A stretch of DNA of 13,015 nucleotides. It comes from an uncultured Eubacterium sp. (GTDB lineage Bacteria > Bacillota_A > Clostridia > Lachnospirales > Lachnospiraceae). The number at the start of each line of letters is the position of its first letter. Positions within the stretch are counted from its first letter, which is position 1. Shown here piece after piece: positions 1-6,465 of the stretch. The position numbers were made by a program, and so were the translations under genes. The DNA lies in NCBI GenBank assembly GCA_948468465.1, contig CAOKJJ010000148.1, positions 1-13,015 on the forward strand. Reading direction: 5' to 3'. The notes beneath the pieces were generated by a model. The model ran no database searches. It saw only the letters and a program-made list of their open reading frames with translations, and had not been told where the DNA came from.

Positions 1-54
1 GGAGTAGGAGCCGAAATCCAGGCCATTTCCCCCTCACCCGGCGTCCGCATAGCC
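1..54. repeat. Left copy of inverted intergenic repeat
   Basis: Bases 1-24 are a perfect inverted match to 12893-12916. Inward of that the two copies stay alignable with small gaps: both contain CCCCTCAyCCrGCGTCCG, 16 of 18 positions identical. The left copy starts at the window edge, so its true outer end cannot be seen. No coding frame crosses it. It may be a dispersed intergenic repeat or the end of a larger element; no transposase lies near it. Confidence 0.85.
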
Positions 55-138
55 ATCAAAAAAAACGCACCACAATGTCAATTCTGTTGTATACTATTAA
101 AATTTTGCCACTTTACGCAAGAAATAGTTTTTAAGTAC

Positions 139-258
139 CTAAACAGGTATGATTCTTCTAAGGATCATGATCATGTGCTGTAAACCATATCTGTTTAATA
201 GAAAAACGAACAGCAAAAGAATCAGTAGCAGCAGCAAAAATAGAATTTTTTTCTTCAT
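139..258 (-). CDS. 39-aa hydrophobic small membrane peptide, unknown function
   Basis: This short frame starts with ATG at 258 and stops with TAG at 139. It encodes a positively charged start (MKKK), an unbroken leucine/isoleucine/phenylalanine-rich helix at about residues 5-21, and a basic tail containing LRRIIPV. It looks like a single-span membrane peptide. An AAAGGA ribosome binding site sits 8 bases before the ATG. The gene begins 47 bases after the ABC ATPase stop on the same strand, so it is probably the last gene of the bacteriocin transport/immunity transcript. I do not recognise a family. It could be a small immunity or accessory peptide, but that is inferred only from position. It could also be non-functional; the ribosome binding site and clean membrane-helix pattern argue for a real gene. 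Confidence 0.6.
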   Translation of the reverse strand: MKKKILFLLLLLILLLFVFLLNRYGLQHMIMILRRIIPV

Positions 259-305
259 ATCGAATGTCCTTTCCCCGTTAAATGTTGATCGTGTTCGCCG
301 GTTCC

Positions 306-932
306 TTAAAGTTTGCTTAAGTTAATAATTCTGTCTGCGGAATCTGCAACTTCTTTATCGTGGGTGACGCAGATAATGGTTTTTCCCAGGTTTTTTAGTT
401 CCAGGAATATTTCTATGACCTCTCTTTTATTTTTTGCATCCAGATTTCCGGTAGGTTCATCGGCCAGCACCAGTTCATATGGCTTGAGCATCATTCTTGC
501 GATGGCTGTTTTCTGCTGTTCGCCTCCGCTTAACTGGCAGACTTTTTTGTTTAAAAAGCTGGGGTCTAAGCCTGTTTTAATCATAATGTCATTCATATCT
601 TTTTGATCCGTTTTTTTGTTTCCGTATGTTGATATGCGAAGATTTTCTTCTACGGTTTTGGAAGGCATAAGCAGATAATCCTGAAAGATATATCCGAAAA
701 ACTGCCTTCTTAGCCTTAACAGTTCCTTTTTCGTAAAATGGGTTTTGCCACGGATGCTTAATTCTCCGCTGTCCGGTTTGTCCAGCAGCCCGATGATGTT
801 TAAAACGGTTGTCTTGCCTGCGCCGCTTTCGCCGGTGATACAGACAAATTCATTTTCACTGACGGACAAAGACAGGCCGGACAGGACGGTCCTCTGATCA
901 AAGCGTTTGCAAATATTTGATAGTTTTATCAT
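306..932 (-). CDS. ABC transporter ATP-binding protein, lactococcin-972 bacteriocin group
   Basis: This 208-aa protein is the cytoplasmic ATPase subunit of a bacteriocin-associated ABC transporter. The Walker A motif GESGAGKT is at about residues 34-41, the Q-loop glutamine is near 84, the signature LSGGEQQ is at 134-140, Walker B LVLADEP is at 154-160 followed by TGNLD, and the H-loop histidine is at 191. The layout matches the MacB/LolD-like type typical of the lactococcin-972 transporter family (TIGR03608 by family knowledge), slightly short at the C-terminus. Its ATG overlaps the permease stop by four bases (ATGA), showing translational coupling. With the membrane protein encoded just upstream it should drive export of, or protection from, the bacteriocin at 3409-3828. 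Export versus immunity cannot be told from sequence; the bacteriocin has its own Sec signal, which favours immunity. Confidence 0.93.
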   Translation of the reverse strand: MIKLSNICKRFDQRTVLSGLSLSVSENEFVCITGESGAGKTTVLNIIGLLDKPDSGELSIRGKTHFTKKELLRLRRQFFGYIFQDYLLMPSKTVEENLRISTYGNKKTDQKDMNDIMIKTGLDPSFLNKKVCQLSGGEQQKTAIARMMLKPYELVLADEPTGNLDAKNKREVIEIFLELKNLGKTIICVTHDKEVADSADRIINLSKL

Positions 933-3070
933 TTTAATTCTCCTTTTATAAACGAAAGCTCGCCTTTTTTCAGCAGGTACCCGCTGATGGCTGCAGCTGT
1001 AAGATAATCCAGTGCCGATATCAGGCCGGCTGTGAGCAGCACAGACAGTGATATTTTTTTATAAATAATGGCGCTGGCAGGTATGACCGCAAGATTGATC
1101 AGCAGGTTTGTTAAAATTAAATATTTGTAAATGGAAGCAAAGCGATATCCGTATAAAGATTTTATAATAATGGCTGGCAGAAACGTCTTGTAATAGGCGT
1201 ATGTTATGACAGCCATAAACATTATTAACAGCAGAAAGACAACGGCGGTATTTAAAATCAGGCTGTCTATGCTGTCTTCCAGATTTTTAATTTCCTCACC
1301 TTTTTGATCATAGATGGATGTTACCGTATTCAATTCCGGAACATCGTATTTTTGCGTGACGGCGCTTACTTCTTTCAGAGCGCTGTATTCGTCCGCGGAC
1401 TCCAGCAGCATAGAACCTCCCAGACAGGCAGCTAAGCAGGAGTTATCTATGTTTTGCGTATATACGGTAACGATGGGATCGGTAATCGTATTCATCTGAT
1501 CGCCGCTGTATTGATTGTAAGTAAAATAATGCTGGTTATCAGCGGCCCAGATGATATTAATTTTTAATTCATCTATATTCTTTTCAATCTTTTTTAGATT
1601 GGAATCCTCTCTATAATAGTTAGCCACATCAATTTTTTGAAAATAAAACCATTTTTGATAAGAGTCTTCTATAAGGGATTCAAATTTTTTATATTTCAAA
1701 GGTACTAATATATTTAAAACATCGCCATTGTTATCTATAAAATCCATAACATTTTTCCTGTCTGCGGTATGGATCGGATGTCTTTTTAAATAATTTTTAT
1801 CTACAAAGATATTTCTGCCATCTGGAGAATAGAGATCTTCTTCGCTTTTTACATTTATTTTGTAATTATAATCATAATCAGGCTCGTCTGCAGTCTCATT
1901 GTAAACTTTACGGGAATGTTCAAAATTAATTGTGTCAATGATAAATACTTTGCCTGATTCGCTTAAATCTTTATAAACGCTTAAGATTTTATGATTCAGA
2001 ATATCTTCGTTAGCTAAACTTTCAGCATAAAACGGCGAATAAGACTCGTTTATGGCAAACAGGTTTTTCGTATTCTGCCATAGAGCTAAGCTGTCCTGTT
2101 TTTCCTGTAATTCGGCCTTTTGGGAAAAAAGATTTCCGCAGAAAAAAATGATTAACAACAGCAGAAGAAATTTAGAAGCACAGGCTGTGATCATCATTTT
2201 TGACAGACCCTTTTTTCTGTTTTGGTTATTTACAGCAGCAAACGAAAGTGAAAATAAAGCAGCCGATAATAAAAATAACAGTAATACGATGGCTGCATGG
2301 AATACAGACATCATAAAAAGTATTTGAAGCAGCAGCTTGGAAAAGACAAAATGATATAAGATTCCGGTCATAGCCAGGCTGCTTAAAATCATAGTAAAAA
2401 ATAATGGCTTGTACAACGGCTTATTTAATATATGATATACCTGCATGCGCGTATATCCCCATAACCGGTAAATGACATACGCCTGCCTGCTTTTTGAATA
2501 ATAAAAAAATATAAGGAGTGCGAATACAAAGATGAAAAGGATAAAAACAGGTAAAAACCGAAGGTCCTGATCATTTGCAAAGCTGGCAAATACCGCTGCG
2601 TTATCGTTAAATGCAGATTCTGAATAATAGAGCATGCATGCATCTTTGACTTCATCAGACAGGGACTGAATGATATCCATGTCCTTCGTATTCAAATAAA
2701 ATAAATTTTTATATCCGACATCTAAAAGCTCTTCAAAATCATGCACTTTTATATTCCGGTTAAAGATTAAGCCGGGTATGAGCAGAGCTTCTTTATATGC
2801 TTTAGGCATGGTAGAGTAGATGTCTATGTTGTCTGAACTTAAAAAACTGTATTGTGCGATTTCTACATTATTTTCTTCGGAAAAATCTCTGAGCTTTTTT
2901 AAGAATGCTGGTTTTGATACAGCTTTATCGTCAGATGGATCGAAATAAAAGGTGATATTTGTTTTGTCAAATAAGGCGATATCTGCTGTATTTTTATTCA
3001 GATGCACAAAATAATAGAGATTTATGAATGCAGTGAGAATAACAGCTGTTATCACGATCTTCTTTTCCAA
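929..3070 (-). CDS. Bacteriocin-associated integral membrane protein (DUF1430 / putative immunity type)
   Basis: This 713-aa polytopic protein has one N-terminal span (about residues 5-23), a hydrophilic outer segment to about 165, spans near 170-192, 222-280 (two) and 292-315, a large outer domain at about 316-600, and final spans near 605-632, 645-668 and 680-700. This is the layout of the putative immunity proteins of lactococcin-972 loci (DUF1430, TIGR01654 by family knowledge), which work with a small ATPase. The start codon is TTG at 3070, with GGGAGG eight bases upstream; the next in-frame ATG would remove the first span, so TTG is preferred. It overlaps the ATPase gene by four bases and follows the bacteriocin after a 338-base gap. 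Sequence conservation in this family is low, so the call rests on topology, size and context. Confidence 0.85.
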   Translation of the reverse strand: MEKKIVITAVILTAFINLYYFVHLNKNTADIALFDKTNITFYFDPSDDKAVSKPAFLKKLRDFSEENNVEIAQYSFLSSDNIDIYSTMPKAYKEALLIPGLIFNRNIKVHDFEELLDVGYKNLFYLNTKDMDIIQSLSDEVKDACMLYYSESAFNDNAAVFASFANDQDLRFLPVFILFIFVFALLIFFYYSKSRQAYVIYRLWGYTRMQVYHILNKPLYKPLFFTMILSSLAMTGILYHFVFSKLLLQILFMMSVFHAAIVLLLFLLSAALFSLSFAAVNNQNRKKGLSKMMITACASKFLLLLLIIFFCGNLFSQKAELQEKQDSLALWQNTKNLFAINESYSPFYAESLANEDILNHKILSVYKDLSESGKVFIIDTINFEHSRKVYNETADEPDYDYNYKINVKSEEDLYSPDGRNIFVDKNYLKRHPIHTADRKNVMDFIDNNGDVLNILVPLKYKKFESLIEDSYQKWFYFQKIDVANYYREDSNLKKIEKNIDELKINIIWAADNQHYFTYNQYSGDQMNTITDPIVTVYTQNIDNSCLAACLGGSMLLESADEYSALKEVSAVTQKYDVPELNTVTSIYDQKGEEIKNLEDSIDSLILNTAVVFLLLIMFMAVITYAYYKTFLPAIIIKSLYGYRFASIYKYLILTNLLINLAVIPASAIIYKKISLSVLLTAGLISALDYLTAAAISGYLLKKGELSFIKGELK

Positions 3071-3408
3071 GTGTTCAGCCTCCCTTCGTGATATATATCA
3101 GAGATTTCACAGTTCCTTAATCGTTGTAATACATTTTCCTTGCTGATGGTTAGCGTATTTTTTGTAATCTATTAGTCACAGAATATCTGATGACTTTTAG
3201 ATGGAATTTATTCGGCTGGTTTTATTTAACTTAAAACTTTATATTTACCGATACAAATAGAAGTCTCGCATTCTTAAAATCCGGGCTGCATTGAGTTAAA
3301 ATTAACTCATACGCATTGTGGCATCAGCAGTATTTTATACGATAGTATTTTTCAACTGATACAGTGAAATCTCTAACTATATCTTTACATTACAATTATT
3401 TCTTTTTA
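3071..3408. other. Intergenic region between bacteriocin and ABC genes with several inverted repeats
   Basis: No coding frame is supported in these 338 AT-rich bases. They hold a perfect 12-bp palindrome TGATATATATCA (3089-3100) just before the ABC ribosome binding site, an 8-bp inverted repeat TGAGTTAA/TTAACTCA with a 2-base spacer (3292-3309), an imperfect hairpin at 3175-3194, another at 3350-3369, and 11-bp arms AGAGATTTCAC (3100-3110) and GTGAAATCTCT (3364-3374) that enclose most of the gap. None is followed by a T-run on the minus strand, so no convincing intrinsic terminator follows the bacteriocin gene. I see no strong consensus promoter; the TATATAT core could serve as a -10 element for the ABC genes. 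Confidence 0.5.
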
Positions 3409-3828
3409 TTATTCTGTTGCTGCCCAGGATCTATTATTGGTCAATGTCTGGGCAAGCCAAGGAGATATAGCTGTAACTCCCGGTTCTGTCCAGTCACTTC
3501 TTAGACGTTCACCATGATCATTTGTAACGGAGCATCTATGTAATTTAGAAGCATGATAATAATTAGCTCTAAATAAAGAACCGCCATACCATGTAGTCCA
3601 AAGTTTTCCACCAGACACAATAACGGGGTCATCATTAACAATTTCTGAAGCTGCACTTATTCCCGATTCAGAATATCCTGGGTTGTGTACTTCGATGCCG
3701 ATTCCTTCTTCTGAAACATATTGTGTCGAACCAGCGAAAGCTGTAGTATTCATTGATAATACTGTCATCATTGCGGCTAATGCCAAAGTTCCTGATTTCT
3801 TCAATCTTTTAATTTTTCTAATTTGCAT
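3409..3828 (-). CDS. Lactococcin 972 family bacteriocin precursor
   Basis: This 139-aa secreted protein has a Sec signal peptide: a basic stretch RKIKRLKK, a hydrophobic core at about residues 13-28, and a likely cut after AFA at residue 32. The C-terminal 65 residues (about 75-139) match the lactococcin-972 fold in pattern: WTTWYGG, then ANYYHASKLHRCSV, NDHGER and WLAQTLTNNRSW. They correspond to the family's W-G, Y-H-x-K-x-H and C-terminal aromatic positions (PF09683/TIGR01653 by family knowledge). Family members bind lipid II and block septum formation in related Gram-positives; that activity is inferred here. Residues 33-70 form an acidic, serine-rich segment absent from mature lactococcin 972, perhaps a propeptide. 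A single cysteine (C99) is unusual. TTAGGAGA lies eight bases before the ATG. The ABC immunity/transport pair lies downstream. Confidence 0.9.
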   Translation of the reverse strand: MQIRKIKRLKKSGTLALAAMMTVLSMNTTAFAGSTQYVSEEGIGIEVHNPGYSESGISAASEIVNDDPVIVSGGKLWTTWYGGSLFRANYYHASKLHRCSVTNDHGERLRSDWTEPGVTAISPWLAQTLTNNRSWAATE

Positions 3829-4175
3829 AAGTATAATCTCCTAACTTAATAACATTTTTGTTTCTTGATCAGCAAATATCTTTAAATGAAATGTGATTAC
3901 TGTTATGTTCGTCTCAATCCTTTTACATATCTGCTAGGTTAATTTCATTCGCTATCCCAATGGAATTCCTCCTTTGATTTTCGCATGAGTTACGAAAGGA
4001 TGTTTTGAATTCCGCAAGGAAATGGATTGCTTATGCCACACCTCTATTTGATGTATAGACTATAACATAAATTTATTCTTCTGGATGATTCTTGACATAA
4101 ATTGTATATATTTATGTCAAAAATGGAACTATTCTCTTCAATAGAAGTTTTTTGTAATTGTTTTAATACATAGTT
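3829..4175. other. Bacteriocin promoter and long leader region
   Basis: This 347-base gap between agrB and the bacteriocin gene carries the candidate operator at 4092-4120, a possible -10 (TATGTT or TATAGT on the minus strand, 4059-4070), and then a leader of about 220 bases before the bacteriocin ATG. The leader contains a near-perfect Shine-Dalgarno AAAGGAGG (minus strand, 3968-3975) with no usable frame behind it. A 9-bp inverted repeat TTGTTTTAA/TTAAAACAA (4158-4184) overlaps the agrB stop codon but has no T-run, so it is a poor terminator. No additional gene is supported. Confidence 0.5.
4092..4120 (-). promoter_or_regulatory. Candidate operator upstream of the bacteriocin gene
   Basis: A perfect inverted repeat has 11-bp arms TTGACATAAAT and ATTTATGTCAA and a 7-base spacer. 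On the minus strand, TTATGTT (4064-4070), a possible -10, lies 22 bases beyond the inner ATGTCA half. The sequence ATTTATGTCAAAAA (4110-4123) recurs with one change upstream of agrD. This fits a binding site for the local LytTR regulator, which is inference: the known AgrA consensus is direct repeats around ACAGTT rather than a palindrome. Confidence 0.5.
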
Positions 4176-4784
4176 TTAAAACAAAATACAGGATCCTTTT
4201 TTGGATCTATGTGTAGTATATTTGTATTTCCATATACCTGCTGCCATAGCAGTAACAATCAATACTTGAACCCATACAATAACTTTCATAAAAAGCTGTT
4301 GCTGCATGAAAATTCCTGCTAATAATATGATTCCATTGCATAGTAAAATCATTCTTGTATTTTTGGCATATTTTCTCTGTTCATTTTCATCCAGAGGATG
4401 CATCGGATTTTCCACCGGGGTATATATCCAGATAAATATCATTGTACTAATCCAAATAACTATAAGAATTATATTGGATGGAAGCAGTATTTTTTTTGTC
4501 CATATGGCAGCATTCATGATTGCTGTTGATATTAAATAGCAGCTTAACTCTGTATCCGCATGATATCCTCCCGCATACGACCTCAAGAAAAAAATATCTA
4601 AAAACATAAGCAGAGTAAAGGTTAATTCTTTCCATAACACACCACAAATAACAAGAGTTAATATATTAAGGAGGATGAGAAATGCCTGGTGCAGTCCATA
4701 TTGGATAATCTCAATTTCTTCTTCGTTATGGCTGAGTTTTTGTGCGATTTTTACTGCATACGTTTGCTTTTCTTTCTTCATCAT
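4176..4784 (-). CDS. agrB: AgrB-like autoinducer-processing membrane protease
   Basis: This 202-aa polytopic protein belongs to the AgrB family of cysteine endopeptidases, which cleave the C-terminal tail of AgrD and catalyse thiolactone formation at the membrane. The catalytic pair is visible in RSYAGGYHADTELSC: His75 and Cys82, the family spacing. The downstream PVENPMHPLDENEQRKYAK segment is also typical. Hydrophobic spans lie at about residues 33-48, 55-68, 84-98, 103-121, 145-160 and 167-184. Length matches the family (about 190-210). Two adjacent ATGs are possible; the second (4781) is seven bases from GAGGG and may be the real start. It lies 115 bases downstream of agrD on the same strand, presumably co-transcribed. 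The order agrD then agrB is the reverse of the staphylococcal agrBD order. Confidence 0.93.
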   Translation of the reverse strand: MMKKEKQTYAVKIAQKLSHNEEEIEIIQYGLHQAFLILLNILTLVICGVLWKELTFTLLMFLDIFFLRSYAGGYHADTELSCYLISTAIMNAAIWTKKILLPSNIILIVIWISTMIFIWIYTPVENPMHPLDENEQRKYAKNTRMILLCNGIILLAGIFMQQQLFMKVIVWVQVLIVTAMAAGIWKYKYTTHRSKKGSCILF

Positions 4785-4855
4785 TAATCCCTCTTTTTTT
4801 CAAAACAATATGGCTGTTATAATCTATCGTATCTGCGCTGTTTTTATTATTTTTG

Positions 4856-4872
4856 ATATGCATCGTGCATAT
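4856..4872 (-). other. Short hairpin in the agrD-agrB spacer
   Basis: ATATGCA and TGCATAT form perfect 7-bp arms around a 3-base loop in the 115-base spacer between agrD and agrB. It has no T-run after it, so it is not a standard terminator. It could stabilise or separate the agrD part of the message, giving more precursor than protease. The role is inference. Confidence 0.35.
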
Positions 4873-4899
4873 TACAGGATCTTTCTGTGTTTTGTGGAT

Positions 4900-5043
4900 T
4901 CATTTTCTTAGCTTTTTAACAGCGGGAGGAAGCTTTGCTTGATAACCCAAATATATACATGTTGTATTTGCGTCTCGCTCTGCCAATTTTTTAGCAACAC
5001 GGCAGATTATCTTTGTGCTGGTTTTTACAAAGTTTTTTTTCAT
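4900..5043 (-). CDS. agrD: AgrD-like cyclic lactone autoinducer precursor, 47 aa
   Basis: This short frame runs from ATG at 5043 to TGA at 4900, with AAAGGA a few bases upstream. The peptide has an amphipathic basic N-terminus (MKKNFVKTSTKIICRVAKKL), then AERDANTTC, the core CIYLG, and the tail YQAKLPPAVKKLRK. This is the three-part AgrD design: membrane anchor, cysteine-centred signal, conserved tail resembling the usual xPKxPxxVKKL (TIGR04223-type by family knowledge). Aligned to staphylococcal AgrD, the ring would be Cys29-Ile-Tyr-Leu-Gly33, with AgrB cutting between Gly33 and Tyr34. The normally conserved tail proline is alanine here (Ala36). The gene lies between the kinase and agrB on the same strand. 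The exact ends of the mature signal are inference. Confidence 0.88.
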   Translation of the reverse strand: MKKNFVKTSTKIICRVAKKLAERDANTTCIYLGYQAKLPPAVKKLRK

Positions 5044-5085
5044 TTCATTTCCTTTCTTTCATAATGATAATATTTTCTTAATTAA

Positions 5086-5133
5086 AACATAACTATCATG
5101 AATCTTCTTTCTATATGACATTGATGTCAAAAA
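5086..5133 (-). promoter_or_regulatory. Candidate agrDB promoter/regulator site
   Basis: On the minus strand, ACAGTTTTTGACAT is followed by the 14-bp inverted repeat TGACATCAATGTCA (5116-5129), and 23 bases further on by TTATGTT (5086-5092), a possible -10. The part ATTGATGTCAAAAA (5120-5133) matches 13 of 14 bases at the bacteriocin promoter, where the ATGTCA to TTATGTT distance is 22. ACAGTT also resembles known AgrA/VirR-type LytTR half-sites. The lack of a usual -35 at the right distance suits an activator-dependent promoter. This is inferred from pattern only. Confidence 0.45.
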
Positions 5134-5187
5134 CTGTACACATTGTTGTAAAAATTGGATCTAAAAGGGTCTAAAGGAGCGTTTTGT

Positions 5188-6465
5188 TTAATTTATATTT
5201 GAAAGATACAAAAGCACCTGTACCAGAAAACGATTTTCGGTATATTCAATTTTTAAATCACCGCCGCATGATGTTACTACCTGTTTCACACTTTCTAATC
5301 CTATTCCATGAACAGACTTATTTTTTTGGCTGGTTTTAAATTTATCGGCTTCTTTCACAATTGTTCCGGTATAGCTGTTTTCAATTAGAATAAGCAAGAT
5401 ATCTTTTTTCATTCGCATACTGACAGATAAAAATTTATCTTCAGATTTGACGGCTTCCCATAGTGCGTTTTCCAAAAGATTTCCTAAAATCACACAAATA
5501 TTGAAATTGTTTTTATACAGTTGTCTGGGAATCTGTATGTCTGTATTTACTGTATGCAATAATTCATCTGCACGGCGAAGCGAATAATTCAGGATGCCGT
5601 CAATTTCCTGGTTTCCGGTGGAAACTTTTTCTGCCGGATTCAGCATGAATTTTGTCATTTGTTCCAGATATTGTACCATATCCTTGTTTTCATTCTGCTG
5701 TGCCATCGCAGATAGTTCTATCATGTGATGCTTCATGTCATGCTGCAGCTTTTTCATTTGCTCCTGGGATTCCTGCATAACGTCAAGCTGGTGTGCATAA
5801 ACGGCAGCTATTTGCTCTAATTTCTTTTCGTTCATTTGAGCCGCATAAAATTTTGTTAATGTGTGATACAGATAAAACAAAAAAGCGTTAATGAGTATGA
5901 GGCAAAATGCTGATGTAAGGAATACGGGTTTACTATAGTTTGTTAAAACAGCAATACTATGTATACAGACAATACTGATCAGGGGAATCAGGCCCAATAT
6001 GAACACTTTTATAAGCGGCAGAGTAGTGTCTTTTTCTTCGGATTGGGGGTATTTCAAAAAAGTAGCCGAAATCAGGATCACAAGGCTGACAATAAGTTCG
6101 TAAATTGGTCCTATACGTTTTCCTTCCACGTAATTTGTTAAAAATTGAACGATTAAAACTTCTGTTAATAAACTGACAGAATATATGACAAATGTAATAA
6201 ATAATTTCTTGGACAGTTTTACCTGGCAGGGCAGCGTCAGCAGGAATATCGACAGAATGTTTGTGATAAGATTCAGGCTGGGAGTATTAAATATAACGCT
6301 GACAGCATAGGTTCCAATACATGCAAGGATATATAAAATCCAGGTATACTTCCATTGGCAGTTCTCTTTAGAAACAAAAAAATCTATGTATTTTTTTGTA
6401 GCATAAAACCGGATTCCATTTGATAAAAATATAAGCAGCAGTTCAGCTATTATAATGAATTTCAT
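5188..6465 (-). CDS. agrC: AgrC-like GHKL sensor histidine kinase
   Basis: This 425-aa membrane kinase has an N-terminal sensor of about six spans (residues 2-20, 40-58, 66-80, 88-110, 121-136, 152-174, with another near 182-200), a helical linker, and a cytoplasmic kinase core. The phosphoacceptor is in LQHDMKHHM (His242), the HPK10-type motif of peptide-pheromone kinases. The N-box is in VILGNLLENALWEA (Asn329, Asn333), and the G-box is HGIGLESVKQV (386-396). This is the GHKL HATPase_c_5 type used by AgrC. It should detect the AgrD-derived peptide and phosphorylate the regulator encoded just upstream, with which it overlaps by 23 bases. The agrD gene starts 144 bases after its stop. Pairing with this AgrD is inferred from adjacency. 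Confidence 0.92.
   Translation of the reverse strand: MKFIIIAELLLIFLSNGIRFYATKKYIDFFVSKENCQWKYTWILYILACIGTYAVSVIFNTPSLNLITNILSIFLLTLPCQVKLSKKLFITFVIYSVSLLTEVLIVQFLTNYVEGKRIGPIYELIVSLVILISATFLKYPQSEEKDTTLPLIKVFILGLIPLISIVCIHSIAVLTNYSKPVFLTSAFCLILINAFLFYLYHTLTKFYAAQMNEKKLEQIAAVYAHQLDVMQESQEQMKKLQHDMKHHMIELSAMAQQNENKDMVQYLEQMTKFMLNPAEKVSTGNQEIDGILNYSLRRADELLHTVNTDIQIPRQLYKNNFNICVILGNLLENALWEAVKSEDKFLSVSMRMKKDILLILIENSYTGTIVKEADKFKTSQKNKSVHGIGLESVKQVVTSCGGDLKIEYTENRFLVQVLLYLSNIN

Noticed and set aside
3349..3369. Hairpin after the bacteriocin gene as terminator
   Set aside because: The stem has a bulge and is followed by A residues, not T residues, on the minus strand.
4158..4184. 9-bp inverted repeat at the agrB stop as terminator
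   Set aside because: It is pure A/T apart from one pair and has no T-run behind it on the minus strand.
4675..4911. 78-codon plus-strand frame over the agrB start and spacer
   Set aside because: It is antisense to agrB and covers its start; its hydrophobicity mirrors the opposite coding strand.
5159..5177. Direct repeat TCTAAAAGGG/TCTAAAGG after the kinase gene
   Set aside because: Short and imperfect, with spacing that fits no known LytTR site; probably chance.
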